A model generated the notes under the pieces. It was not told the DNA's origin, ran no database searches, and saw nothing but the letters and a program-made list of their open reading frames with translations. Below, piece after piece: positions 16,936 through 25,668 of a DNA stretch of 64,000 nucleotides (positions within the stretch are counted from its first letter, which is position 1; each line of letters starts with the position of its first letter). A program made the position numbers and the translations under genes. The DNA is from Bacillus multifaciens (GTDB taxonomy: Bacteria; Bacillota; Bacilli; Bacillales; Bacillaceae_G), in NCBI RefSeq assembly GCF_030756675.1, contig NZ_JAVBXD010000022.1:1-64000 (forward strand), written 5' to 3'.

Positions 16936-18870
16936 TCATGCAACATGTTCTGTCTTTTTAATTTCATCTACACTAACGTAGTATCCGTCGTCGTAATCAA
17001 ACGAACGCCAGATCATACAACCTAACATACCAATACCGCCGACAATTGCTAACCAGAACCAACTAAATACTAATGCAAAACCTGCAAGACCGATACAGCA
17101 AGACATAATAATCGGAACACCTGTATTGCTTGGCATATGAATTGGTTTTAATTCTTCAGAGCTCGGTGTAATAGACTCACCGTTTTTCTTCATTTCCCAG
17201 AATACATCGCTATGCTTAATTTCTGGTAATTTTGCAAAGTTGTAATGTTGTACAGGAGATTGTGTTGCCCACTCAAGTGTACGAGCGTCCCAAGGATCTC
17301 CAGTTACATCACGCTCACCATGACGAATGCTATAAACTACGTTGTAGCATAATAAGGCGAAGCCGACTGCCATCATTACTGCACCGACAGATGCGATTAA
17401 GTTTAATCCGCCCCATCCAAGGTTTTCAGAGTAAGTGTACATACGACGAGTCATACCATCTAAACCTAGGAAGTACATTGGGAAGAAACAGATGTTAAAT
17501 CCGATCATAAAGATCCAGAATGTCCATTTACCAAGACGTTCATTTAACATATGACCAGTCATCTTCGGATACCAGAATGTAAATCCAGCAAGCATCGCGA
17601 ATACTGTACCCGCGATTAATACGTAGTGGAAGTGAGCGATTAAGAAGTAGCTGTTATGATATTGATAGTCAGCTGCTGCCATCGCAAGCATAACCCCCGT
17701 AACCCCACCAATTACGAAGTTTGGAATAAACGCCAATGACCATAGCATTGGAACTGTAAAACGAATACGTCCTTTATAAAGCGTAAACAACCAGTTAAAG
17801 ATCTTAACACCCGTTGGAATCGAAATCGCCATTGTCGAAATCGAGAAGAATGAGTTAACTGCTGGTCCTGCACCCATTGTAAAGAAGTGATGCAGCCATA
17901 CAAGACCACTTAAAGTTGCGATTGCAACCATTGAATATACCATTGCTGTATATCCAAATAAGCGCTTGCGTGAGAACGTACTTACGATCTCAGAGAAAAT
18001 ACCGAATGCCGGTAAAATAACGATATATACTTCAGGGTGACCCCATACCCAGAACAAGTTCGCCCAAAGCATTGGCATACCGCCGCTCGCCATCGTAAAG
18101 AAGTGAGCATCGAATAAACGGTCAAATGTCATTAATGCAAGAGCAACTGTTAATACTGGGAATGCAAAGATGATAATAAGACATGTAATTAAAATAGACC
18201 AAGTAAACATTGGCATTTGCATTAATTTCATGCCTGGCGCACGCATTTTTAAGATTGTTACAAGGAAGTTAATCCCTGTCATCAGCGTCCCGAGACCTGA
18301 AATCTGCAATGCGAGTGCATAGTAATTATTTCCTACCCCTGGACTAAATTCTGTACCAGCCATAGGGAAGTATGATGTCCACCCAGCGTCTGGAGAACCA
18401 CCGATAACGAAGGCGATGTTAAATAACATAGCACCTACGAAGAATAACCAAAAACTTAATGCATTTAAGAACGGATATGCAACGTCACGTGCTCCAATTT
18501 GAAGAGGAACAACAACGTTCATAAGTCCCATAACAAACGGCATTGCCATGAAAAGGATCATAACTGTACCGTGAGTTGTAAAGATTCCGTTATAGTGTTC
18601 AGCGTCTAAATATGTTGTGTTAGGGAATGTTAACTGGGCACGAATCATTAATCCATCCATACCGCCGCGGAACATCATTACAATTGCTGAAATGATGTAC
18701 ATAACCCCAATTTTCTTATGGTCAACAGACGTTAACCACTCATCCCAAAGCCATCTCCACTTTTTGTACTTCGTCAGTACAAAAATGATTGCTAATGTCA
18801 CAAGAACAATAGATGCGTCCGCTCCGTAGATAATCGGATCACCTGTGACAAAAAATTCATCAAGCTTCAC
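16936..18870 (-). CDS. qoxB: Cytochrome aa3 quinol oxidase subunit I
   Basis: About 644 residues, the catalytic heme-copper subunit that reduces oxygen to water and pumps protons. Haem a and a3 ligands and the CuB site are evident: [15 protein letters not shown] (cross-linked His-Tyr), LHHFFTMG and HFHYVLIAG. Start: two in-frame GTG codons lie at 18879 and 18870; GGAG overlaps the first and is 8 bases from the second, so 18870 is preferred. Confidence 0.95.
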   Translation of the reverse strand: MKLDEFFVTGDPIIYGADASIVLVTLAIIFVLTKYKKWRWLWDEWLTSVDHKKIGVMYIISAIVMMFRGGMDGLMIRAQLTFPNTTYLDAEHYNGIFTTHGTVMILFMAMPFVMGLMNVVVPLQIGARDVAYPFLNALSFWLFFVGAMLFNIAFVIGGSPDAGWTSYFPMAGTEFSPGVGNNYYALALQISGLGTLMTGINFLVTILKMRAPGMKLMQMPMFTWSILITCLIIIFAFPVLTVALALMTFDRLFDAHFFTMASGGMPMLWANLFWVWGHPEVYIVILPAFGIFSEIVSTFSRKRLFGYTAMVYSMVAIATLSGLVWLHHFFTMGAGPAVNSFFSISTMAISIPTGVKIFNWLFTLYKGRIRFTVPMLWSLAFIPNFVIGGVTGVMLAMAAADYQYHNSYFLIAHFHYVLIAGTVFAMLAGFTFWYPKMTGHMLNERLGKWTFWIFMIGFNICFFPMYFLGLDGMTRRMYTYSENLGWGGLNLIASVGAVMMAVGFALLCYNVVYSIRHGERDVTGDPWDARTLEWATQSPVQHYNFAKLPEIKHSDVFWEMKKNGESITPSSEELKPIHMPSNTGVPIIMSCCIGLAGFALVFSWFWLAIVGGIGMLGCMIWRSFDYDDGYYVSVDEIKKTEHVA

Positions 18871-18903
18871 TATATTCACTCCAATCTGTTGGAATAATCG
18901 TTA

Positions 18904-19773
18904 TTACTTTTTATTTTTGTAGTAGTTGTAATCACAATATTCAAGTGATTTCGGATCTACATATTTCAAATGTGTATTAGAGTATGTCATACGACCTACT
19001 ACACCTGGTTGGACAATTTCTTTATATTTCTTTTCTGATAACGGAGGAGCACCTTTTGCTTCTTTTACCCATTTGTCATACTCTTCTTTTGTTTTCGCTT
19101 CAAGTTCAAACTCCATATCAGTAAATCCTTCACCAGAGAAGTTTGCACTACGTCCAGTGTAAGAACCTGGTTTATCAGCTTGTAGGAATAAATCCATAAT
19201 CATGCCATCCATTGTATACTTCATTCCACCAAGTTCTGGAACCCAGAAAGCATTCATTGGACCGACAGAAGTTAATTTAAATTGAATTGGTACACCTGCT
19301 GGTACATTTAAATAGTTAACGGTTTCAATTCCTTCCTCAGGATAACTGAATAACCATTTCCAGTTAGCAGATGTAACGTAAATTTCAACAGGTTTAATAT
19401 CTTTTGTTTGCTCTGGTGGTTTTTCCGTTGCATACGTTGCTTTTACTGTCGGGATTGACAATGCAATCACGATGATAACAGGGAAAATAGTCCAGATAAC
19501 TTCTAAAAGTGTATTACCGTGTATATCAGGTGGCTCATAGTCCATATTTTCTGGTTTTTCACGGTAACGAATTAAAATAATTGTAAACAGGACAAATACG
19601 ACTACAATGATGACTGACATCAGTATGAGCGACCAAATAATTAAATCATACTGCGTTTTTGCAACAGGTCCTTGTGGATTTAATACAGCGATTTTTTCGC
19701 ATCCACCGAGGAACAAGAGTAATGATAGTGGAAGAAGTGAAGCCAACTTCCAAATTCTTTTTTTCAGTTGCAC
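18904..19773 (-). CDS. qoxA: Cytochrome aa3 quinol oxidase subunit II
   Basis: About 289-residue lipoprotein (lipobox LGGC) with two membrane helices and a cupredoxin-like outer domain. The CuA ligand motif (CxxxC) of cytochrome c oxidases is absent, which marks the complex as a quinol rather than cytochrome c oxidase. The frame is open to 19911, but AAGGAG lies about 10 bases before GTG at 19773, which yields a normal signal peptide; that start is used. First gene of qoxABCD. Confidence 0.9.
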   Translation of the reverse strand: MQLKKRIWKLASLLPLSLLLFLGGCEKIAVLNPQGPVAKTQYDLIIWSLILMSVIIVVVFVLFTIILIRYREKPENMDYEPPDIHGNTLLEVIWTIFPVIIVIALSIPTVKATYATEKPPEQTKDIKPVEIYVTSANWKWLFSYPEEGIETVNYLNVPAGVPIQFKLTSVGPMNAFWVPELGGMKYTMDGMIMDLFLQADKPGSYTGRSANFSGEGFTDMEFELEAKTKEEYDKWVKEAKGAPPLSEKKYKEIVQPGVVGRMTYSNTHLKYVDPKSLEYCDYNYYKNKK

Positions 19774-19820
19774 GATTGAAAATCTCCTTTCTCCTTGGAT
19801 TGAAACTATGCCAATAAAAC

Positions 19821-19850
19821 AATATAAACCTATTAATTTATAGTTGGCAA
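19821..19850 (-). promoter_or_regulatory. Probable qox operon promoter
   Basis: Minus-strand TTGCCA (19845-19850) and TATATT (19821-19826), 18-bp spacer, about 50 bp upstream of the chosen qoxA start. Confidence 0.5.
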
Positions 19851-20009
19851 TAGTTTTTAAGATATTGTTAAAAAATAGACACAAATGCACAGTTTTTACG
19901 TTGAAAAACATTTGTAACTTGCTAATATTGTAAACTATTTTTTAGACCATAACTCGATTTTAAAAATTTTAAGATAATTAAAGTTATACCAGAATATCCA
20001 ATAAACGGA

Positions 20010-20041
20010 AAAAAGTTATCTCATTATAGAATGAGATAACG
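20010..20041 (-). terminator. Terminator of the permease gene at 20069
   Basis: GTTATCTCATT / AATGAGATAAC, 11-bp perfect arms with a 4-base loop, followed by TTTTTT on the minus strand. Confidence 0.88.
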
Positions 20042-20068
20042 GAATTTTTCATATATTCAGTTTATCAT

Positions 20069-21475
20069 TTATGAAACGTTTTTTTGCTGTTCAAATGTGA
20101 CAATTTTTTTATATTTTACTTTATAAAAAATGTAACAAGTAATCATGAATGGAATGCCGCAATATAAAGCAATACGCTGGTCTGGAATAAACGCTAAGCT
20201 TATAAATGTAACAAAATTTAAAGAGAACGCTACAATAGGAACAAGCGGATAAAGCGGCGTACGGTATTTTAAATCTCGTATATCCCCGCCGTTCTTAATA
20301 AATTCTCTTCTAAAGAAAAATTGAGATGCAGCAATGGACATCCAAACAACGACAGCTGCCATAGCCGCAATCGATGTTAACACTAAAAAGACGGTATCAG
20401 CGGCAAATACACTTGTTAAAAGAGAAAGACCGGCAAAGATTAAACTGAAAATTAAGGCATTAATTGGTACCCCTTTTTTCGTTAATTTTGTGAAGCGCGG
20501 ACTTCCCATTCCTTGTTTTGACATCGCCCAAAGCATACGAGAGTTTGCGTATAACCCAGAGTTTGCCACCGATAATACAGCTGTAATAATAACAAAGTTC
20601 ATAATGTCTGCTGCATAAGGAATTCCAACTGTGTCAAAAACGAGTACGAACGGGCTTTCTACAAGATTCGCTTCTTGCCATGGTAATAATCCTACGACTA
20701 CAGTAATTGCAAGAACGAAAAAGAAAAGTGTTCGCCAAATTGTATTTTTTATAGCGCGTGGTATTGTTATTTCCGGTTGCTTACTTTCACCTGAAGCAAT
20801 ACCAATTAATTCTGTTCCTTGGAACGCAAAGTTAACGGTGATCATTGTAAAAAGAACAGCTGGAAGTCCGTTTGGAAATAATCCGCCATTTTCTGTAAAG
20901 TTATGGAACATTGGTGCGGGCTTACCATTAAAGTCTAATAAACCAAGCATAACAGCACCGCCGAGTAAAATAAAAACAATAATCGTCATTACTTTAACAC
21001 TTGCAAACCAAAACTCAGTTTCCGCATATGCCCGCGCTGAGGAAGCGTTTACAATAAAGAGTATGGCAGCAAATACAACACACCATATCCAAGATGCAAC
21101 ATCTGGAAACCAACGCTTCATTAAAATACTAACAGTCGTTAATTCCACTCCGACAGTCACAGCCCAGTTTAGCCAATACATCCATCCAACGACAAATCCA
21201 AAACCAGGTGAAATAAATTTGCTAGAATAACTTTGAAAGGAGCCTGCTTCAGGCATTGCAACTGTTAGCTCCCCAAGACAAAGCATGGTTAAATACATAA
21301 CAAACCCGCCGACTAAATAGGCAAGAATCGCTCCGCCCGGTCCAGCATTGTGAACAATTTGCCCGGATCCCATAAATAATCCAGTTCCAATAACGCCCCC
21401 TAGAGCAATCATGAAGAGGTGTCTGCTTTGCATCGTACGTTTTAGTTCATTTGACTGCTTCTCCTTTTGGATCAT
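20069..21475 (-). CDS. Amino acid permease (APC superfamily, AAT family)
   Basis: 468 residues, about twelve membrane segments, proton-coupled amino-acid uptake. The AAT signature is at the N-terminus ([22 protein letters not shown]) and [12 protein letters not shown] marks the central region. The frame is open to 21532, but the ATG at 21475 follows GTGAGGGG and is the likely start. It is a close paralogue of the permease at 50050-51471. Substrate is unknown. A CodY-like box lies upstream. Confidence 0.88.
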   Translation of the reverse strand: MIQKEKQSNELKRTMQSRHLFMIALGGVIGTGLFMGSGQIVHNAGPGGAILAYLVGGFVMYLTMLCLGELTVAMPEAGSFQSYSSKFISPGFGFVVGWMYWLNWAVTVGVELTTVSILMKRWFPDVASWIWCVVFAAILFIVNASSARAYAETEFWFASVKVMTIIVFILLGGAVMLGLLDFNGKPAPMFHNFTENGGLFPNGLPAVLFTMITVNFAFQGTELIGIASGESKQPEITIPRAIKNTIWRTLFFFVLAITVVVGLLPWQEANLVESPFVLVFDTVGIPYAADIMNFVIITAVLSVANSGLYANSRMLWAMSKQGMGSPRFTKLTKKGVPINALIFSLIFAGLSLLTSVFAADTVFLVLTSIAAMAAVVVWMSIAASQFFFRREFIKNGGDIRDLKYRTPLYPLVPIVAFSLNFVTFISLAFIPDQRIALYCGIPFMITCYIFYKVKYKKIVTFEQQKNVS

Positions 21476-21547
21476 ATACCCCTCACCCCATATTTTCATC
21501 TTAATTAGTGGAAATTTAACTAAGTTAAACATATTTTATTTTAACAA

Positions 21548-21562
21548 AATATTCTAAAAATG
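21548..21562. promoter_or_regulatory. CodY-like box upstream of the permease
   Basis: AATATTCTAAAAATG matches 12 of 15 positions of the CodY consensus AATTTTCWGAAAATT. It lies about 75 bp upstream of the start. Confidence 0.35.
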
Positions 21563-21604
21563 TATATTTATTTTTCTTTTTATTTGAAAAAGTTAGAATC
21601 TTCA

Positions 21605-21790
21605 GTTCGGTATATTCCCTCCTTTCTTTTAGAGGAGGACGAGAGCATCTGGCCATGCATAGAAGCGGTCAGTTCCTTTTCCTTCCACATGCGAGGTTTA
21701 AAACAAAAGGAAGGAGCAAGTGCAAATCATGTTGTATTCTACATAGCGACGATTTATATGTCGAAAAATTAAAATGGATTTATATATATG
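21605..21790 (+). repeat. Interspersed repeat, family B
   Basis: Core CTGGCCATGCATAGAAGCGG followed by TCAG, CACATGCGAGGTTTAAAACAAAAGG and the far end GTCGAAAAATTAAAATGGATTTATATA. It occupies most of the intergenic region between divergent genes. Confidence 0.8.
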
Positions 21791-21928
21791 GAAAAATTAA
21801 AAATATATTCATATATTAGGATGTTATCGGTATAATCATTCTAGTAAACTAGTGAAAACAAAGGTACAATAGAAGAGTGTGTCACTTTTCGAAATGCAAG
21901 AAAATAATTATGTAATGGAGTTAGAGAA

Positions 21929-22672
21929 ATGGGTAGGATCGTCAAATACGTATGTATTTTAGGTATTGGTGTTATTTTTGGTGTAGCATGTAATAAACAA
22001 GTTATGGGCGTAATTGAAACAGGGAAAAATAAAATTTTTCAAAAAACCCAGGAACTTCGTGTAGATTTTTCATTTGACATGAAAGACACAATGATGATTG
22101 AAAATGTTCCATTTATAAAACAACTTCCCGAATTAGAAAGAGGTTGTGAAGTAACGAGCTTAGCAATGTTACTTCAATATAAAGGAATTAAAGTGGACAA
22201 AATGACGCTTGCAAATGAAATTGCTCATGTCCCATTTGAAACAAACGGTGTGCGAGGAAATCCACACGAAGGATTTGTTGGAAATATTTACACAAAATCA
22301 GAACCAGGTTATGGTGTATACCATCAGCCAATTTTTAAATTAGCACAGAAATATGTTCCGGATAAAGCTGTTGATTTATCTGGAAGAGACGTGAAGGATT
22401 TGTATAAAGTACTTAGTGCTGGTTCTCCAGTATGGGTGATTGCAAATACAACCTTTAAGCCGCTAAATGAAGGCAACTTTGAAAAGTGGAATACAAACGC
22501 TGGAGACCTAATGGTTACATATTTTGAACATAGTGCCGTTATTATCGGTTATGATCAAAACTCTGTATATGTAAATGACCCACTTGCAGATAACCCGCGT
22601 AAAAGTATTCCACGTGCTGAGTTTGAAAAAGCGTGGGAACAAATGGGGAAACAAGCAATTACTATTTTGTAA
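21929..22672 (+). CDS. C39-like cysteine peptidase-domain lipoprotein
   Basis: 247 residues. The N-terminus is a short signal peptide with a plausible lipobox (GVAC, Cys near 21), then a papain-like C39_2-type domain from about 60. Catalytic Cys is in ERGCEVTSL (about 73), His in YFEHSAVIIGYD (about 201), and VNDP supplies the acidic position. Such proteins are secreted cysteine peptidases or peptidase-like proteins; substrate unknown. SD GGAG is placed 9 bases before ATG. Confidence 0.75.
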   Translation: MGRIVKYVCILGIGVIFGVACNKQVMGVIETGKNKIFQKTQELRVDFSFDMKDTMMIENVPFIKQLPELERGCEVTSLAMLLQYKGIKVDKMTLANEIAHVPFETNGVRGNPHEGFVGNIYTKSEPGYGVYHQPIFKLAQKYVPDKAVDLSGRDVKDLYKVLSAGSPVWVIANTTFKPLNEGNFEKWNTNAGDLMVTYFEHSAVIIGYDQNSVYVNDPLADNPRKSIPRAEFEKAWEQMGKQAITIL

Positions 22673-22677
22673 CGATG

Positions 22678-22705
22678 AAAAGCTATCAGTTTTGATGGCT
22701 TTTTG
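22678..22705 (+). terminator. Terminator of the C39-like gene
   Basis: AAAAGCTATCA / TGATGGCTTTTT hairpin with T-run just after the stop. Confidence 0.65.
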
Positions 22706-22739
22706 TTGTTAATAGACAATGTATATAAAGTCAAAACCC

Positions 22740-22915
22740 ATTCTTTTTTTGGAGGGCGAGAGGAACTGGCCATGTGTAGTAGCGGTCAGGGCTTTTTTCT
22801 GCCTCTTGCCATGTTTTAAAACACAAGGAGCGAGCGAGTGCGGGGCATCGGGTGTTTTTCGTAGCAGCGACTTATGTGTGTCGATAAATTGAAATGGATT
22901 TATATAAGGTAAACA
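22740..22915 (+). repeat. Interspersed repeat, family B (first of a tandem pair)
   Basis: Core ACTGGCCATGTGTAGTAGCGG then TCAGGGC; the far end is GTCGATAAATTGAAATGGATTTATATA. A second copy follows directly, about 80% similar by eye. Confidence 0.8.
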
Positions 22916-22924
22916 GCGACATAC

Positions 22925-23102
22925 TCTCTCCACTTTTTCTTTTTAGGGGAGGACGAGAGCACCTGACCGTGCATAGAAGCGGTCAGGGCCTTTTCCTGCC
23001 ACATACGATGTTTTAAAACAAAGGGAGCAAGCGAGTACAGGTCGTGTTGCAGTCTGCATAACAGCAACTTATCTGTCGAAAAATTAAAATTGATTTATAT
23101 AG
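22925..23102 (+). repeat. Interspersed repeat, family B (second of a tandem pair)
   Basis: Core CTGACCGTGCATAGAAGCGG then TCAGGGCC; ends GTCGAAAAATTAAAATTGATTTATATAG immediately before the end of the FtsW-like gene. Confidence 0.8.
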
Positions 23103-23110
23103 ATTCAATT

Positions 23111-24376
23111 CTAAATGAAACTACTTGATATCAAATTTTTACGTCGATACACACTTAACACGATACCCATTAAAAACGCATGAAACAGAGTTGGCATCAA
23201 TCCATAGCTAATAAAAGGCAAGGATATAGAAGTAATCGGTAATAAGCCTAGGATCATTCCAACGTTATAAATGAACTGGACTACAAAAAGAGTCACTCCG
23301 CCAACAAGAAGCAATTTACCATAATGACCATTTATTTTATAAGATATGACCATTATCCTTGCTACAAAAAGGGAAAGAATCAAGACAAGGATAAGTGCAA
23401 ACAAATACCCATAATAGTAAGTCAAACTTGCAAACACAAAATCAGTATGTGCAGCAGGGATAGACTTTACATTTCCAGATGTACCAAACCAACCCGCTGA
23501 CAACATTACCTCTTTTAAACGTATATACATAAACCCTGCGCCACCCGCATCTTGCTCTGGGTTTAAAAACCCTAAGATTCTAGCCGAATGGGTGCCCTTT
23601 ACTGTGGGACGAAAAAACAATTCACCGATGATAGATAAACAAATTGGTACAACTGTAATGATCAGTGCCTTTTTCTTACCTAACTTACTCCACCAAAGCA
23701 TAACGAATACCATCATGATATAGATAAAGGTTGTTGAAAGGCTTGGTGTAGTTAAGAATAGACACAAAGAAAATAGGTGCAAAATCCCAAGATGCCAAAC
23801 CTTTAACTTACCGTTATTGAAAAAAGAAGCCCAAGCTAGAAAAAAGAATGGTACAGCCATTAAACAGCCAATTGTAATGGGACCAATTTTTATTAACGAT
23901 TCTCCATACATTGAAGTGTTTGGGAAATAGTTTATCATTAACAGGATAAGTACTCCAATTGTGTAAAACAGCCATCCAAGTCTCTCTAATTTCCGATAAT
24001 CAATCATCATCATCCCAAGAGCCGTCGCAATACCGAGAATAACGAATATCACCTTATTGATTAGTAAATCATCCGTATGTCCAAGAGCTACAACTGGCAA
24101 GAAACCTAGCCCCATAACAGTCACCAATAAAATAATAATGAACCAATCAACCTTTGGCTTATGAAGTTTGTTAAGTTCTTGACCAAGTTTGAATGGACTT
24201 CCCATTTGTTCAACAGCCTTGTCTTCAGCAATTTCCTCACTTAGCCCTTTCTCTATCCACATGTTCTTAGCCTGCTTCAAGTGAAATTCCAATTCAGTTG
24301 CCACAAGATTCTTTGCTTCTTTTGATTTAATATGATTGGTAACTTCTTTTAAAAAATGATCCCCTTTTTTGTTCAA
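23111..24376 (-). CDS. FtsW/RodA/SpoVE-family protein with N-terminal HAAS-like domain
   Basis: 421 residues. About 1-75 is a soluble helical region (KSKEAKNLVATELEFHLKQAK...MGSPFKLGQELNKLH) that resembles the HAAS/permease-prefix module linked to PadR regulators; about 78-415 is a ten-helix SEDS fold. SEDS proteins polymerise peptidoglycan glycan strands with a class B PBP, or act at the septum or cortex. It is the last gene of a sigma-PadR-SEDS operon, 7 bp after the PadR gene, so it is likely expressed under a specific stress and is not the housekeeping FtsW or RodA. No PBP is adjacent. Confidence 0.8.
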   Translation of the reverse strand: MNKKGDHFLKEVTNHIKSKEAKNLVATELEFHLKQAKNMWIEKGLSEEIAEDKAVEQMGSPFKLGQELNKLHKPKVDWFIIILLVTVMGLGFLPVVALGHTDDLLINKVIFVILGIATALGMMMIDYRKLERLGWLFYTIGVLILLMINYFPNTSMYGESLIKIGPITIGCLMAVPFFFLAWASFFNNGKLKVWHLGILHLFSLCLFLTTPSLSTTFIYIMMVFVMLWWSKLGKKKALIITVVPICLSIIGELFFRPTVKGTHSARILGFLNPEQDAGGAGFMYIRLKEVMLSAGWFGTSGNVKSIPAAHTDFVFASLTYYYGYLFALILVLILSLFVARIMVISYKINGHYGKLLLVGGVTLFVVQFIYNVGMILGLLPITSISLPFISYGLMPTLFHAFLMGIVLSVYRRKNLISSSFI

Positions 24377-24383
24377 TTTTGTC

Positions 24384-24791
24384 TCACCCCTGTACTAATT
24401 CTTTTAGTATAAATCTTGCCTTTGCAGAATCTTTTTCTGCCTTTCGTAATATCTTTCTTCCCTTATCATTTAATTGATAATATTTAGTTTCTGAATGATC
24501 CCAACTTGATTGGATAAAATGATTCTGTTCTAGACGATGTAATAAGGTGTATAAAAAGCCTTCATTTCCTTCGAATTTTTGAATTCCTCTCCCACGCAAT
24601 AGCTGTGCCAATTCGTACCCTGTTTTTTCATTCATGAGAAGTTGCAAAACTGCTAAAAAGATATCTTCTTCATTTTCGGATGGTTTATTAATTTTTTCGT
24701 AAACCTGCTTACGATGCTGATCAGAAAAATTCAAATGTTTAAAGGTTGTTTTCTCCATTGATTTTCGTAGCCCTTTTAATCGATCTTCCAT
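24384..24791 (-). CDS. PadR-family transcriptional regulator
   Basis: 135 residues. A winged helix occupies about 45-115, with the PadR hallmarks LRGRGIQKFEGNEGFLYTLLHRLE and SETKYYQLNDKGRKIL. It sits 4 bp after the ECF sigma gene and 7 bp before the SEDS gene. HAAS-type membrane proteins are often encoded beside PadR regulators, which supports a functional pair; the ligand is unknown. Confidence 0.85.
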   Translation of the reverse strand: MEDRLKGLRKSMEKTTFKHLNFSDQHRKQVYEKINKPSENEEDIFLAVLQLLMNEKTGYELAQLLRGRGIQKFEGNEGFLYTLLHRLEQNHFIQSSWDHSETKYYQLNDKGRKILRKAEKDSAKARFILKELVQG

Positions 24792-24795
24792 TTGA

Positions 24796-25329
24796 TTATT
24801 CCCCCAATCCTTTCTTCAAGAGTTCCTTAGCTCTTTTAAGTCTTGTTTTAATCGTGTTTTCCTTCACTTCTATTACCATAGCAATATCTTTGATTGGCAA
24901 TTCTTCAAAATAAAAGAGATAAATCACTTCTCGATATTTTATTGGTAAGCTCATTACTGCAGAAGTCAGCCTACGATCCTCATCATTTTGAATAACAGTC
25001 TGTTCAACACTTTCTTTTTGAACCCCAGTATACGTAGATTCATTTTCTGTAACGATTACCTTTTTGTTATACCAACTTTTTATATAGTCCTTACAATGAT
25101 TAATAGCAATTCTCCACAACCATGTTCTTAACTTCGATTTTCCCTTGTATGTATGAAGAGATTTGTAAAATTTAACAAATATATCTTGGGTTAAATCCTC
25201 AGCGATCTCTTTATTATTTACATATGAATAAACAAGCTGTAAGATCTCCTGTCCATACTTGTTCATTATCTCGTCTATAAGGGCCTCCTTATCTTCTATT
25301 TCAAACACCTCTGCTGTTAATTCATCCAC
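24796..25329 (-). CDS. ECF-type RNA polymerase sigma factor
   Basis: About 177 residues with sigma region 2 (EDLTQDIFVKFYKSL...KLRTWLWRIAINHCKDY, about 45-90) and region 4 (LPIKYREVIYLFYFEEL...ENTIKTRLKRAKELL, about 130-173). The frame opens at TTG 25347, but GGAGG lies 7 bases before GTG at 25329, which is preferred. No anti-sigma gene follows; the PadR and HAAS-SEDS proteins take that position, which suggests an unusual control circuit. Confidence 0.85.
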   Translation of the reverse strand: MDELTAEVFEIEDKEALIDEIMNKYGQEILQLVYSYVNNKEIAEDLTQDIFVKFYKSLHTYKGKSKLRTWLWRIAINHCKDYIKSWYNKKVIVTENESTYTGVQKESVEQTVIQNDEDRRLTSAVMSLPIKYREVIYLFYFEELPIKDIAMVIEVKENTIKTRLKRAKELLKKGLGE

Positions 25330-25397
25330 ATCAGTTCCTCCTTCCAATTTATTAGACGACGTACTCCATTGAAAAGTTTTCTAAATTCCTTAAAAGA

Positions 25398-25426
25398 AAA
25401 ACGGTTGTCAATGTCCATACCGTTTT
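25398..25426 (-). promoter_or_regulatory. Inverted repeat upstream of the sigma operon
   Basis: AAAACGGT (25398-25405 in complement) and ACCGTTTT form 8-bp arms around a 13-base centre containing TTGACA on the minus strand. It could be an operator for PadR or the sigma factor, or a read-through terminator. Confidence 0.4.
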
Positions 25427-25466
25427 ATTAAACCTATCTTTATTTCAAGTTTAATTTTGCTTTACT

Positions 25467-25620
25467 GTAACTACTCAGTTACTGTATGAAAAACCGACAG
25501 AAAAGCATTTTTTTAAATGGGCGAGATGGACTGGCCGCGCATAGCAGCAGTCAGGGCCCTTTTCTGCCACTTGCGATGTTTCAAACACAAGGAAAAAGCG
25601 AGTACATGGCATGTTAAAAT
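25467..25620 (+). repeat. Interspersed repeat, family B, with palindromic end
   Basis: Begins with the palindrome GTAACTACTCAGTTAC (25467-25482) and includes the core ACTGGCCGCGCATAGCAGCAG then TCAGGGCCC. Its left part is the reverse complement of 15555-15613. Confidence 0.75.
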
Positions 25621-25627
25621 ATATATA

Positions 25628-25657
25628 AACAGAGCCTCTCACACGAGAGGCTCTGTT
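25628..25657 (-). terminator. Terminator of the NCS2 permease gene
   Basis: AACAGAGCCTCTC / GAGAGGCTCTGTT, 13-bp perfect arms, 4-base loop, modest T tail. Confidence 0.75.
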
Positions 25658-25668
25658 CTTGAAACTTA

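Noticed and set aside
22740-23102. Tandem repeats that could be mistaken for a CRISPR array
   Set aside because: Two ~170-bp units with imperfect identity and no short repeat-spacer periodicity; no cas genes. They are family B elements.
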